Shown here in pieces: positions 42,785 to 58,038 of a DNA stretch of 64,000 nucleotides. Origin of the DNA: Xanthomonas sp. XNM01 (lineage in GTDB: Bacteria; Pseudomonadota; Gammaproteobacteria; Xanthomonadales; Xanthomonadaceae); NCBI RefSeq assembly GCF_014851915.1, contig NZ_JACVAP010000004.1, forward strand, positions 372,001 to 436,000, given 5' to 3'. Each line of letters starts with the position of its first letter. The stretch's first letter is position 1. The notes below the pieces were generated by a model. The model was not told the origin of the DNA. It worked only from the letters and a program-made list of their open reading frames with translations, and did no database searches. The position numbers and the translations under genes are program-made.

Positions 42785-43417
42785 TCAGAAGCGTGCGCCC
42801 AGGCCGATGCCGACGGTCCACGGATCGAGCTTGAGCTCGCTGCCGGTACGCTCGCCGCCGACGGTGGTCTCCGGACGCGAGTGCATGTACCGCGCATCGG
42901 CACGGGCGAACCAGGTCGAGTTGATGTTCATGTCGACGCCGACGGTGCCGATCGCACCCTTGGCGGTTTCCACGCCCAGCGGCGCGCCGCCGATGGTGGC
43001 CACGTCCAGCCGCTCGTTGCTGAAGTTGGACTCGTAGTAGCCCAGGCCCACGAACGGGCGGAAGGTGTTGTCGGCCTGGCCGAAGTGGTACTGCGCGCTC
43101 AGCGCGATCGGCTGCTGCTCGACGGTACCGATCTTGCCGGTGCTGGTGCTGCGCACGCGGTGATCGAACTTGTCGACCGCGCCCCACAGCTCCACCGCGA
43201 CGTTGTCGTTGGCGTACCAGCTGGCGCTCAGGGTCGGCGCCGGACCACCATCGACCTTCAGGCCGCTGGCCGGATCGTCGGGCTTCATGTGGGCGATGCC
43301 GCCGACCACGGCGAAGCGCTTGCCGGAGGCGGTATCGGTGCCGTCCTGCGCGAACGCGGGAGCGGCGGCGAACAGCGCCGGAACCAGGGCCAGACTCAGG
43401 ATTCGGATCGAACGCAT
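42785..43417 (-). CDS. ompW: OmpW family outer-membrane protein
   Basis: A 210-residue exported barrel protein. Signal peptide 1-23 (LALVPALFAAAPAFA). The mature protein has OmpW features: KRFAVVGGIAHMKPDD, APTLSASWYANDNVAVELWG, QYHFGQADNTFRPFVGLGYY, GVDMNINSTWFARADARYMH and the closing WTVGIGLGARF. OmpW forms a small eight-strand barrel with a hydrophobic channel, associated with hydrophobic solutes and stress responses. CAGGAGA lies before the ATG. It is monocistronic between the met operon terminator and a 256-base gap. Confidence 0.92.
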   Translation of the reverse strand: MRSIRILSLALVPALFAAAPAFAQDGTDTASGKRFAVVGGIAHMKPDDPASGLKVDGGPAPTLSASWYANDNVAVELWGAVDKFDHRVRSTSTGKIGTVEQQPIALSAQYHFGQADNTFRPFVGLGYYESNFSNERLDVATIGGAPLGVETAKGAIGTVGVDMNINSTWFARADARYMHSRPETTVGGERTGSELKLDPWTVGIGLGARF

Positions 43418-43673
43418 GGGGTATCTCCTGTTCTCGTTTTTTTACGCCCATCGGGGAGTGGGCGCGGCCATGCTGGTCCGCGCTGGATGAATCGCTCCAT
43501 GCTCGCGGTGTGCGTGCCGCGCAGGCATTCAGGGAACTTTCCGAAGGCGCAGCAGCGACGCGGCATTGCGCCCGCACGCCTGTTCAACGAACTCAACGTG
43601 GCGTGAACGCCATGCAGTGCAGGCCGCATGAATCCGCGTGGATCGGTGGCGGCACCGTGGTAGAACGCCGCGG

Positions 43674-44195
43674 ATGGATGACGCCACGCTGCAGGGGCTG
43701 CCGCCCCACATCGCCGACGACTGCCGGGTGCTGGTCCTGGGTTCGATGCCGGGCGCGGCCTCGCTCGCTGCCGGCCGCTACTACGCTCATCCGCGCAACC
43801 GCTTCTGGCCATTGTTCGGTCGGCTGTGTGGCGTCGACCCTGCCCTGGAGTACCCGGCGCGGCTCGCCGCGCTGCAGGCGGCGGGTGTGGGCCTGTGGGA
43901 TGTGATCGGGCGCTGTGCGCGGGCCGGCAGCCTGGACAGCGCGATCCGGGACGCGCAGGTCAACCCGCTGACGCAGCAGCTGCGACGCCTGCCCGCGCTG
44001 CGCGCGATCGCCTTCAATGGCGCCAAGGCGGCGGCCGAGTTCGAACGCGGCGCCCGCCGCGATCCGGCGCTGGCGGCCGCAGCGGACGGGAAAATGCTGC
44101 TGGGCCTGCCCTCGACCAGCCCGGCCAACGCGGCGTTCGACGCCGAGCGCCTGTTCGACGCCTGGTCGGTGCTGCGCGCGCATCTGCAGCGCTGA
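43674..44195 (+). CDS. DNA-deoxyinosine (hypoxanthine) glycosylase, UDG superfamily
   Basis: A 173-residue protein. CRVLVLGSMPGAASLAAGRY, followed by YAHPRNRFWPLF, and the late LLGLPSTSPANAAF fit the hypoxanthine-DNA glycosylase branch (family 6) of the uracil-DNA glycosylase superfamily. VGLWDVIGRCARAGSLDSAI is the middle conserved segment. These enzymes remove hypoxanthine made by adenine deamination, starting base-excision repair. I took the ATG at 43674, which gives the common MDDATLQGLPP-type start; an upstream in-frame ATG at 43638 would add 12 untypical residues. Single gene, not linked to its neighbours. Confidence 0.85.
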   Translation: MDDATLQGLPPHIADDCRVLVLGSMPGAASLAAGRYYAHPRNRFWPLFGRLCGVDPALEYPARLAALQAAGVGLWDVIGRCARAGSLDSAIRDAQVNPLTQQLRRLPALRAIAFNGAKAAAEFERGARRDPALAAAADGKMLLGLPSTSPANAAFDAERLFDAWSVLRAHLQR

Positions 44196-44332
44196 CCGGC
44201 AGGCCGGCGACTGCGGTCTGGCGCCGGCCGTGTCCATGGGACATCGTCGCCGATCTCGCCGGCAAAACGGTATCCGCAGCAACTTGTCGCAGGACATCCG
44301 GCGCCGAATGGTGCGGACATGCATCGCAGAGG

Positions 44333-44361
44333 TTGGCGGGGGGGGCGCGGATGGACACAAT
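44333..44361 (+). promoter_or_regulatory. Candidate promoter of the E2-E3 genes
   Basis: TTGGCG (44333-44338) and CACAAT (44356-44361) are separated by exactly 17 bases, 37 bases before the E2 start. A TAGGAG-like purine stretch immediately after is too far from the ATG to be its ribosome site; ATCCGGAG at 44382-44389 is better placed. Confidence 0.4.
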
Positions 44362-44398
44362 AGGAGTTTCCCCACGCATTAGATCCGGAGCCTTGGCA

Positions 44399-45802
44399 AT
44401 GGCCGAACTCAAGGAAGCGCGCGTTCCCGATATCGGGGACTACAGCGACGTCCCCGTCATCGAAGTCCTCGTCGCCGTCGGCGACACCGTCGCCAAGGAT
44501 CAGGGTCTGGTGACCCTGGAGTCGGACAAGGCCACGCTGGAAGTCCCCGCGCCGTTCGGCGGCGTGATCAAGGAACTGAAGGTCAAGCTCGGCGACACCC
44601 TGTCCGAAGGCGGCCTGGTCGCGATCATCGAAGCCGCCGGCGACGACGCCCCGGCCGCCAAGGCCGAGGCGCCGAAGGCCGAAGCGTCCAGGCCGGCCGA
44701 GCCGGTCAAGGCCGCCGAAACCGCGACCTGGGTCGAGCCGGCGCCGGTCGCCGCCACCCCGGACAAGCTGGCCCAGCGCGAGATCGCGCAGGTCCAGGCG
44801 ACGGCCCCGTCGGCCGGTGCCACCCGCACCCCGCCGGTCGAGTTCAACGCCGACAGCGTGCTGCCGCAGAACGTGCCCTATGCCAGCCCTGCGGTGCGCG
44901 TGTTCGCGCGCGAGCTCGGCGTGGATCTGTCGCAGGTCACCGGCAGCGCCCGCGGCGGCCGCATCGACAAGGAAGACGTGCAGCGCTTCGTCAAGGCCGC
45001 GCTCAGTGGCGGCGTGCAGGCGTCGGCCGGTGCCGCGCCGGCCGGTGGCGGCAATGGCCTCAACCTGCTGCCGTGGCCGAAGGTCGACTTCAGCAAGTTC
45101 GGCGAGACCGAGACCCAGCCGCTGTCGCGGATCAAGAAGATCTCCGGTGCCAACCTCGCCCGCAACTGGGCGATGATCCCGCACGTCACCCAGTTCGACC
45201 AGGCCGACATCACCGACCTGGAAGCGCTGCGCGTGGCGCTGAACAAGGAGCAGGAGAAGAGCAAGTCCGGCGTCAAGCTGACCATGCTCGCGTTCCTGAT
45301 CAAGGCCAGCGCCGCCGCGCTGAAGCAGTTCCCGGACTTCAACGCCTCGCTCGACGCCAGCGGCGAGAACCTGACGCTGAAGAAGTACATCAACATCGGC
45401 TTCGCCGCCGACACCCCGAACGGCCTGGTCGTGCCCGTGGTGCGTGATGTCGACAAGAAGGGCGTGCTGCAGATCGCGCAGGAAATGGGCGATCTGGCCA
45501 AGAAGGCCCGCGACGGCAAGCTCGGCCCGGCCGACATGACCGGCGGCTGCTTCTCGATCAGCTCGCTGGGCGGCATCGGCGGCACCGCGTTCACCCCGAT
45601 CATCAATGCGCCGGAAGTGGCGATCCTGGGCGTGTCCAAGTCCAGCACGCAGCCTGTGTGGGACGGCAAGCAGTTCGCGCCGCGCCTGACCCTGCCGCTG
45701 TCGCTGAGCTACGACCACCGCGTGATCGACGGCGCCGCCGCGGCCCGTTTCACCACGTATCTGGCGCAGGTGCTGGCCGACATGCGCCGCGTGCTGCTGT
45801 AA
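44399..45802 (+). CDS. aceF: Pyruvate dehydrogenase E2 (dihydrolipoamide acetyltransferase)
   Basis: A 467-residue E2 with one lipoyl domain (1-80; lipoylated Lys44 in ESDKATLE), an Ala/Pro/Glu-rich linker, a peripheral-subunit-binding domain (about 160-200; YASPAVRVFARELGVDLSQV, GGRIDKEDVQRFV) and the catalytic acetyltransferase domain ending with SYDHRVIDGAAAARF (active-site His). It moves acetyl groups from E1 to coenzyme A and forms the complex core. E3 follows 16 bases later. The E1 gene (aceE) is not adjacent, which is common in this family of bacteria. Having one lipoyl domain instead of the two or three of E. coli AceF may be balanced by the two on E3. Confidence 0.95.
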   Translation: MAELKEARVPDIGDYSDVPVIEVLVAVGDTVAKDQGLVTLESDKATLEVPAPFGGVIKELKVKLGDTLSEGGLVAIIEAAGDDAPAAKAEAPKAEASRPAEPVKAAETATWVEPAPVAATPDKLAQREIAQVQATAPSAGATRTPPVEFNADSVLPQNVPYASPAVRVFARELGVDLSQVTGSARGGRIDKEDVQRFVKAALSGGVQASAGAAPAGGGNGLNLLPWPKVDFSKFGETETQPLSRIKKISGANLARNWAMIPHVTQFDQADITDLEALRVALNKEQEKSKSGVKLTMLAFLIKASAAALKQFPDFNASLDASGENLTLKKYINIGFAADTPNGLVVPVVRDVDKKGVLQIAQEMGDLAKKARDGKLGPADMTGGCFSISSLGGIGGTAFTPIINAPEVAILGVSKSSTQPVWDGKQFAPRLTLPLSLSYDHRVIDGAAAARFTTYLAQVLADMRRVLL

Positions 45803-45818
45803 CCGGAGGGCACGAATC

Positions 45819-47963
<2,145 letters not shown>

Positions 47964-47989
47964 GCCGGATCGCAGCATCGATGCTTCAA

Positions 47990-48017
47990 GGAAACCCCGG
48001 CGCAGGCCGGGGTTTCC
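47990..48017 (+). terminator. Terminator after lpdA
   Basis: GGAAACCCCGGC (47990-48001) pairs perfectly with GCCGGGGTTTCC (48006-48017) over a GCAG tetraloop; the T residues lie in the stem and in GCTTTCC after it. Confidence 0.8.
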
Positions 48018-48747
<730 letters not shown>

Positions 48748-48776
48748 AAACCCCAAGGCCTGTGGCCTTGGGGTTT
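48748..48776 (-). terminator. Terminator of the minus-strand barrel gene
   Basis: AAACCCCAAGGCC (48748-48760) pairs perfectly with GGCCTTGGGGTTT (48764-48776) around a 3-base loop; on the minus strand it runs into TTCCTTTTT. Confidence 0.92.
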
Positions 48777-48816
48777 CGCGAAGGACGCCGCGCTGCCGCG
48801 ACGGTCCGGGCGCGTG

Positions 48817-49620
48817 TCAGAACGCCAGGGTCACACCGACGACCGGACCACGGAAGCGCTGGTCCCAGCCGACGATGCCGTCGCCGCCCATGTGCTTGAC
48901 GTCCAGCCGGTACCACTCGTAGCCGCCGAACAGGCCGAAGTTGTCGGTGAAGCGGTACTCGGCGATCGCGTTGGCGCGGCTGATGCTGCCGTCGTAGTCG
49001 CCGAAATCGCCCCAGCCCGCATCCAGGTACTGGCCCTGCAGGTTGAACAGCCACTTGTCGTTCGGCGTCGCGGTCAGGCGCAGGCCTACCACCGGGGCGT
49101 AGCCGTTCTCGCTGGCGCTGTCGCGCCAGGTGTCGGTGCCGGCCTCGGCGTACACGCTGCCCTTGACGCGCGCCCACTCGGCGCCGATCTGCAGACCCAC
49201 GCTCACCGACTCGGTGTTCACCACGGAGTAGTCGTACAGCAGGCTGGCCAGTTCGAACTTCATCTCCGCCTTGGCGAAGCTGCCGGCGGGGATGGTGATG
49301 TCGTCGTAGGAGACGTCGCTGCCCAGTTCTTCGCGACGGTCCTTGTTGTAGTTGAAGTAGTCGAACACCAGCCGCTGGCGTTCGCTCAGACGGAACACGC
49401 CATCGATGCGCGGCACGATCTCGTCGCTGCCGAAGTCGAAGTTCTCGGAGAACTCGTAGGGCTCACCCATGAACTCGGTGCGCGCGCTGAAGGTGGTGCT
49501 GGCGTCGGCGTTCATCGCGCCGAGGCGCAGAGTGAAGCGGTCCGCATTCTCCTGGGCGGCGGCGGCACCGGCGGCGAGCAGCAGGGAGGCGGTGGACAGG
49601 AGGAGCAGAGGGCGTCGCAT
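48817..49620 (-). CDS. Outer-membrane beta-barrel protein, unknown role
   Basis: A 267-residue exported protein with signal peptide 1-22 (LLLLSTASLLLAAGAAAAQ). The mature chain alternates barrel strands: ADRFTLRLGAMNADASTTFS, GVFRLSERQRLVFDYFNYNK, AEMKFELASLLYDYSVVNTE, VGLQIGAEWARVKGSV, GYAPVVGLRLTATPNDKWLF, NAIAEYRFTDNFGLFGGYEW and the last RGPVVGVTLAF. About ten to twelve strands are likely. I do not recognise a named family. It has its own strong terminator and is divergent from the atp operon. Confidence 0.85.
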   Translation of the reverse strand: MRRPLLLLSTASLLLAAGAAAAQENADRFTLRLGAMNADASTTFSARTEFMGEPYEFSENFDFGSDEIVPRIDGVFRLSERQRLVFDYFNYNKDRREELGSDVSYDDITIPAGSFAKAEMKFELASLLYDYSVVNTESVSVGLQIGAEWARVKGSVYAEAGTDTWRDSASENGYAPVVGLRLTATPNDKWLFNLQGQYLDAGWGDFGDYDGSISRANAIAEYRFTDNFGLFGGYEWYRLDVKHMGGDGIVGWDQRFRGPVVGVTLAF

Positions 49621-49729
49621 CGAGAAGGTCTCTCAGGTGGGTCAGGGCGCCACTCTCCGATCCCTCCAGTCCACGGCCCGTGATGCGCTGATCGACGCTT
49701 CGTGAAAAAGGTGTTCGCACAGGCCGATA

Positions 49730-49775
49730 GCGTGCGCTGGCGCACGAAACGAGAAAGCCCCGGCGGACCGGGGCT
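49730..49775. other. Two adjacent hairpins before the atp promoter
   Basis: CGTGCGC/GCGCACG close to 49730-49745 and AGCCCCGG (49756-49763) with CCGGGGCT (49768-49775). Read on the minus strand the second is followed by TTTCTCG, like a terminator, yet no minus-strand gene begins upstream. The rest of 49621-49962 holds only the atp promoter. Confidence 0.45.
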
Positions 49776-49867
49776 GGCGCGACGGACCGACGAGGAAGCC
49801 GCCTGCGCCCTGATGGGACCACGCCCGGGCCAGCGAGTTCCGCGCTGCGGACGCCGACCTTCGGCGG

Positions 49868-49897
49868 TTGTCCCTCCAAATGTCCCCCTGCTATAAT
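49868..49897 (+). promoter_or_regulatory. Promoter of the atp operon
   Basis: A perfect -10 box TATAAT at 49892-49897, 18 bases after TTGTCC (49868-49873). It lies 66 bases before the chosen atpI start, the only strong promoter-like sequence in this gap. Confidence 0.7.
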
Positions 49898-49962
49898 TTT
49901 GCGGCTCGGTGAGGCGCACCTGCGTGCAGCCTCGCATCCGCTTACCTGCAAGGTACCGTCAC

Positions 49963-50328
49963 GTGCTGAACTCCGTTGCCGCTGGCCGGCGACAAGCCGG
50001 GCGTGCGATTGCCTGGCAGGTCGTGGCGACACTGCTGGTCGCGCTGCTCTGCCTGACGGCGGGTCTGCGCTGGTCGGCGGCGGCGCTGGTCGGTGGCGGT
50101 GCGGTGACGCTGGCGATCTGGCTGGCGGCGCGTGTCGCGCTGGGTGGGGGTGTCGGCAGTGCCGGGCTCGCGGTGACGCGCCTGCTGGCCGGCATGGCGG
50201 TGAAATGGATGGTGGTGATCGGCGTGATGGCGCTCGGTGTCGTGGCATGGGGCCTGCCCCCGCTGCCGATGCTGATCGCGGCGGCGGTCGCACTCGTTGC
50301 ACAGATGCTGGCCCTGGCCAGCCGATAA
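49963..50328 (+). CDS. atpI: ATP synthase subunit I
   Basis: A 121-residue membrane protein with four helices: WQVVATLLVALLCLTAGLRW, AALVGGGAVTLAIWLAARVA, MAVKWMVVIGVMALGVVAWG and PLPMLIAAAVALVAQMLALA. I chose the GTG at 49963 because it follows CAAGG at a usable distance and yields the usual start SVAAGRRQAGRAI; a longer GTG start at 49909 is less likely. AtpI is thought to help assemble the c-ring and is not part of the finished enzyme. It is the first gene of the operon, 24 bases before atpB. Confidence 0.82.
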   Translation: MLNSVAAGRRQAGRAIAWQVVATLLVALLCLTAGLRWSAAALVGGGAVTLAIWLAARVALGGGVGSAGLAVTRLLAGMAVKWMVVIGVMALGVVAWGLPPLPMLIAAAVALVAQMLALASR

Positions 50329-50352
50329 GATCGACTACAGGAACCGGGACCT

Positions 50353-51150
50353 ATGGCGGGCGAGGCGGAACTGACCCCTACCAGCTACATCCAGCATCAC
50401 CTGCACAACCTGACCGGTTCGGTCGGCGAGGGCAGCTTCATGACGCTGCACGTGGACACCCTGATCACTTCGGTGCTGATGGGCCTGTTCATGGTGTTCC
50501 TGTTCTGGCTGGCCACGCGCAAGGCCACCGCGGGCGTGCCGGGCAAGTGGCAAGCCTTCGTCGAGATCTGCCTGGAGTTCGTCGACCGGCAGGCGCGCGA
50601 CACCTACCACGGGACCAGCAAGCTGGTGACGCCGATCGCGATCACCCTGTTCTTCTGGATCCTGCTGATGAACCTGCTGAAGATGGTGCCGGCGGATTTC
50701 ATCGCCAAGCCGCTCGAGCTGCTCGGCGTGCCCTACTGGAAGCCGGTGCCGACCGCCGACGTCAATGCCACCCTGGGCATGTCGTTCAGCGTGTTCTTCC
50801 TGATGCTGTTCTTCGCGCTGCGTTCCAAGGGCCTGGGTGGCTTCACCCACGAGTTCCTGACCGCGCCGTTCGGCAAGTGGATGATGCCGTTCAACCTGAT
50901 CCTCAACATCGTCGAGTGGCTGAGCAAGCCGATCTCGCTGGCGATGCGACTGTTCGGCAACATGTTCGGCGGCGAAATCGTGTTCCTGCTGATCTGGGTG
51001 CTCGGCGGCGCCGGCATCGCCGGCATGTTCGCCGGTGCGGCCTTCGGCTTCGGCTGGATGATCTTCCACCTGCTGGTGATCCCGCTGCAGGCGTTCATCT
51101 TCATGATGCTGTCGATCGTGTACCTCAGCCTGTCCGAAGACAGCCACTGA
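50353..51150 (+). CDS. atpB: ATP synthase F0 subunit a
   Basis: A 265-residue membrane subunit. It begins with the Xanthomonadales-type ELTPTSYIQHHLHNLTGSVG, and contains LVTPIAITLFFWILLMNLLK, and the proton-path helix SKPISLAMRLFGNMFGGEIV with the essential Arg, then the last helices ending VYLSLSEDSH. It forms the proton half-channels against the c-ring. Confidence 0.96.
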   Translation: MAGEAELTPTSYIQHHLHNLTGSVGEGSFMTLHVDTLITSVLMGLFMVFLFWLATRKATAGVPGKWQAFVEICLEFVDRQARDTYHGTSKLVTPIAITLFFWILLMNLLKMVPADFIAKPLELLGVPYWKPVPTADVNATLGMSFSVFFLMLFFALRSKGLGGFTHEFLTAPFGKWMMPFNLILNIVEWLSKPISLAMRLFGNMFGGEIVFLLIWVLGGAGIAGMFAGAAFGFGWMIFHLLVIPLQAFIFMMLSIVYLSLSEDSH

Positions 51151-51196
51151 TTCGCTTCACCCTTCGTTTTCCCTCACCCTTCGCACCAACCCTTAG

Positions 51197-51499
<303 letters not shown>

Positions 51500-51621
51500 C
51501 TGTCGGAACTCCGGTTCCGTCGGGTCTGTCGTCGGTCCGCGCCAGCGGTGCCGGCGACAGCATGTAGGACGTCTGCCGGCGTACGCGCCGGCGGCCTCCC
51601 GAGCACAGGCAGAGCGCACCA

Positions 51622-52092
51622 ATGAACCTCAATCTGACCCTTTTCGCCCAGGCGCTGGCCTTCGCCGCGCTGATCTGGCTGATCGCCACCAAGATCTGGC
51701 CGCCGCTGCTCAAGGCCATCGAGGAGCGCCAGCAGAAGATCGCTGAAGGTCTGGCCGCTGCAGACCGCAGCCAGAAGGACCTGGCCACGGCCCAGGACAA
51801 GGTCAACGATCTGCTGAAGGAAGCGCGCGGCAAGGCCAACGAGATCATCGACCAGGCCCACGCACGCGCCAACCAGATCGTCGATGCCGCACGCGACGAA
51901 GCCATCGCCGAAGCCAACCGCCAGAAGGCGCTGGCCCAGGCCGAGATCGACGCGTCGGCCAACCGCGCCCGCGAGGACCTGCGCCGTCAGGTGTCGGTGC
52001 TGGCCGTCAGCGGCGCCGAGAAGCTGCTGCACCGCGAGATCGACGCGAACGCGCACAAGGCGCTGCTGGACCAGCTGGCGGCCGAGATCTGA
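51622..52092 (+). CDS. atpF: ATP synthase F0 subunit b
   Basis: A 156-residue stalk protein: one N-terminal helix ([20 protein letters not shown]), the conserved [20 protein letters not shown] and a long charged coiled coil to the end. Two copies form the outer stalk that holds alpha3-beta3 still. The stop almost touches the atpH start (one base apart). Confidence 0.96.
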   Translation: MNLNLTLFAQALAFAALIWLIATKIWPPLLKAIEERQQKIAEGLAAADRSQKDLATAQDKVNDLLKEARGKANEIIDQAHARANQIVDAARDEAIAEANRQKALAQAEIDASANRAREDLRRQVSVLAVSGAEKLLHREIDANAHKALLDQLAAEI

Positions 52093-52093
52093 C

Positions 52094-52621
52094 ATGAGCC
52101 AGGCCCTCACGCTCGCCCGTCCCTACGCCCGTGCCGCGTTCGCGGCCGCGCGCGATACCGGTCGCCTGCCGGCGTGGTCGGAGGCCCTGGCCTTCTCCGC
52201 GCAGGTCGCCGCCGACCCGCGCGTGTCCGGCCTGCTGCTCAATCCTTCGCTGACCGACGCGCAGGCCGTGTCCCTGCTCGCCCCGACCGGCGCCGATGAA
52301 GCGTTCACCCGCTTCCTGGGCCTGCTGGCCGAGGCCGGCCGTCTGCCGCTGCTGGTGGACGTGGCCGCGCTGTTCGAGCAGCTGCGCGCCGAGGAGAACC
52401 ACGTGGTGCGTGCCCGCGTCACTTCGGCCGTCGCCCTGTCCGGCGCCGACCTGGAGTCGCTGCGCGCCGCGCTCAAGCGCCGGTTCGGCCGCGAGGTCGA
52501 GCTCGAATCCGCGGTCGACGCCGAGCTGATCGGTGGCGCCGTGATCGATGCCGGCGACGTCGTGATCGACGGCTCGCTCAAGGGCAAGCTCGCGCGCCTG
52601 CAGACCGCGCTGGCGGGCTGA
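52094..52621 (+). CDS. atpH: ATP synthase F1 subunit delta
   Basis: A 175-residue soluble subunit: TLARPYARAAFAAARDTGRL, FLGLLAEAGRLPLLVDVAAL, and the C-terminal pattern LIGGAVIDAGDVVIDGSLKG, followed by KLARLQTALAG. It caps the F1 head and links it to subunit b. Confidence 0.96.
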   Translation: MSQALTLARPYARAAFAAARDTGRLPAWSEALAFSAQVAADPRVSGLLLNPSLTDAQAVSLLAPTGADEAFTRFLGLLAEAGRLPLLVDVAALFEQLRAEENHVVRARVTSAVALSGADLESLRAALKRRFGREVELESAVDAELIGGAVIDAGDVVIDGSLKGKLARLQTALAG

Positions 52622-52705
52622 CCGGTCGCCGCAAGCAGACAGTTCACTTTTCAGGTCGTCAACCCGAACCCTTCGTCCGGCGCGCGCGACACCAAGGAAA
52701 CCAAC

Positions 52706-54253
<1,548 letters not shown>

Positions 54254-54270
54254 CAGCGGTCAAGGGCAGG

Positions 54271-54339
54271 GGGTGAAGGGCGACGCGGAGACGCGACGCG
54301 GCTTCACCCTCGAGCCGCACAACGGCGCCCCCTTCACCC
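54271..54339 (+). repeat. Intergenic inverted repeat before atpG
   Basis: GGGTGAAGGG (54271-54280) pairs perfectly with CCCTTCACCC (54330-54339) across 49 bases. The same words recur inverted before atpC (57295-57361), each copy ending in an AGCGAGxxGAGCGAG-like run just before the start codon. Confidence 0.7.
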
Positions 54340-54373
54340 TTTACCCTTCACAGCGAGCAGAGCGAGCGAGTCA

Positions 54374-55237
54374 ATGGCAGGCGGACGCGAAATCAAAACC
54401 AAGATCAAGAGCGTGCAGAACACCCGCAAGGTGACGCGCGCGCTCGAGATGGTCTCGGCCTCCAAGATCCGCAAGGCGCAGGACCGGATGCGCACCTCGC
54501 GTCCGTACGCGCAGGCGATGAAGCAGGTCATCGGTCACCTGGCGCAGGCCAGCACCGACTACCAGCACCCGTTCCTGGTCGAGCGCGAGCAGGTCAAGCG
54601 GGTCGGCTACATCGTGGTCTCGTCCGACCGTGGCCTGGCCGGTGGCCTGAACAACAACCTGTTCCGCAAGGTGCTCGGCGAGATCCGCGAGCTGAACGGA
54701 AAGGGCGTGGAAGTCGACATGGTCACGATCGGCCAGAAGGCATCGACCTTCTTCCGCCGGATCAAGGTCAACATGGTCGGCAGCGTCACCCATCTGGGCG
54801 ACATCCCGCACCTGGACCAGCTGATCGGCGTGATCAAGGTGATGCTCGACGCCTACACCGAGGGCAAGGTCGACCGCGTGTTCGTGGTGTACAACCACTT
54901 CCTCAACACGATGACCCAGAAGGCGACGTTCGATCAGCTGCTGCCGCTGCCGCCGGCGCAGACCGACGTGCCGCAGCACGACTGGGACTACCTGTACGAG
55001 CCGGATGCCGGCACCGTGCTGGAGCACGTGATCACCCGTTACATCGAGTCGCTGGTCTACCAGGCCGTGCTCGAGAACGTGGCGTCCGAGCACGCCGCGC
55101 GCATGGTGGCCATGAAGGCCGCCAGCGACAACGCGAGCAAGATGATCGGCACGCTGCAGCTGGTCTACAACAAGGCCCGCCAGGCCGCGATCACCCAGGA
55201 AATCTCGGAGATCGTCGGCGGCGCAGCGGCGGTCTGA
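54374..55237 (+). CDS. atpG: ATP synthase F1 subunit gamma
   Basis: A 287-residue rotor subunit. The N-terminal helix [20 protein letters not shown], followed by [18 protein letters not shown], and the C-terminal helix [20 protein letters not shown] with [20 protein letters not shown] are diagnostic. It turns inside the head and couples proton flow to catalysis. Confidence 0.97.
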   Translation: MAGGREIKTKIKSVQNTRKVTRALEMVSASKIRKAQDRMRTSRPYAQAMKQVIGHLAQASTDYQHPFLVEREQVKRVGYIVVSSDRGLAGGLNNNLFRKVLGEIRELNGKGVEVDMVTIGQKASTFFRRIKVNMVGSVTHLGDIPHLDQLIGVIKVMLDAYTEGKVDRVFVVYNHFLNTMTQKATFDQLLPLPPAQTDVPQHDWDYLYEPDAGTVLEHVITRYIESLVYQAVLENVASEHAARMVAMKAASDNASKMIGTLQLVYNKARQAAITQEISEIVGGAAAV

Positions 55238-55342
55238 CGCACCATCAGGGGGAGGCGACGCCTGCAGTCGGCGCCGCTTGCGGAACGATGTATCGACTGC
55301 CTGAACGCTGAACGCCTCATCCACACCAAAGGAATGAACCAG

Positions 55343-57275
<1,933 letters not shown>

Positions 57276-57294
57276 GCCGCGAAGCGAGGGGCGC

Positions 57295-57361
57295 GAAGGG
57301 TGAAGCGACGTGCTTCCCCTTCGCTCCTGAGCCCGCCCGGCGGGCGCTCCCTTCACCCTTC
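57295..57361 (+). repeat. Intergenic inverted repeat before atpC
   Basis: GAAGGGTGAAG (57295-57305) pairs perfectly with CTTCACCCTTC (57351-57361). It is the counterpart of 54271-54339 before atpG. TGAGCGAAGCGAG follows (57368-57380), a 13-base word also found in the inverted element at 37911-37923. Confidence 0.75.
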
Positions 57362-57386
57362 ACGCCCTGAGCGAAGCGAGAGATAC

Positions 57387-57809
57387 ATGAGCACCATCCG
57401 TTGCGACATCGTCAGTGCCGAGCAGGAGATCTTCCGTGGCGAAGCGACCCTGGTCGTGGCCACCGGCGAGCTCGGCGAACTGGGCATCGCGCCGCGCCAC
57501 GCGCCGCTGATCACCCGCCTGAAGCCGGGCAAGGTGGTGGTGACGCTGGCTGACGGCAGCCACCTGGACTTCGCCATTTCCGGCGGCATCCTCGAGGTGC
57601 AGCCGCAGGTGGTGACGGTGCTGGCCGATACCGCGATCCGCGCCGAGGACATCGACGAGGCCGCGGTGCGCAAGGCCAAGGAAGAAGCCGAGCGTGCCCT
57701 GTCCGGGCGTGGCGAGGCGATGGAGATCGCCGAGGCGCAGCAGCGCCTGGCCGAGGTCACCGCCCAGTTGCAGGCGCTCGAGCGCCTGCGCCGCAACCTC
57801 AAGCACTGA
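57387..57809 (+). CDS. atpC: ATP synthase F1 subunit epsilon
   Basis: A 140-residue subunit. N-terminal beta sandwich ([60 protein letters not shown]) and C-terminal helical hairpin ([20 protein letters not shown]). It sits on the rotor foot and can brake ATP hydrolysis. GAGAGATAC precedes the ATG. Last gene of the operon. Confidence 0.96.
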   Translation: MSTIRCDIVSAEQEIFRGEATLVVATGELGELGIAPRHAPLITRLKPGKVVVTLADGSHLDFAISGGILEVQPQVVTVLADTAIRAEDIDEAAVRKAKEEAERALSGRGEAMEIAEAQQRLAEVTAQLQALERLRRNLKH

Positions 57810-57846
57810 TCCACGCCGGCCTTCGGGCTGGACATGGGTGACGTCG

Positions 57847-57876
57847 ACGCCGGCCTCGTGGCCGGCGTTTGCGTTT
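57847..57876 (+). terminator. Terminator of the atp operon
   Basis: ACGCCGGCC (57847-57855) pairs with GGCCGGCGT (57860-57868) over a TCGT tetraloop, then TTGCGTTT. Confidence 0.82.
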
Positions 57877-58038
57877 CTGCGCCGTCACGGTCCGCGTCGA
57901 CGCACCCGGAGAGCTGGCGGTGGCATCGGCGACGCCGGCACCTGGCTGCATTCCGCCGCCGCGTGGCCGGCAACGGCAGCCGCCGCGCCGGGCGCAGCGG
58001 TTAGACTCGCAGTGTTTTCCGTACGCGAACCGCACCGC

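Noticed and set aside
43638-43673. Upstream ATG extending the DNA glycosylase by 12 residues
   Set aside because: The added residues (WRHRGRTPR) are not family-like and the start at 43674 gives the usual N-terminus.
49702-49896. A 64-residue plus-strand frame before the atp operon
   Set aside because: It contains the hairpins and overlaps the atp promoter; no ribosome site or recognisable sequence.
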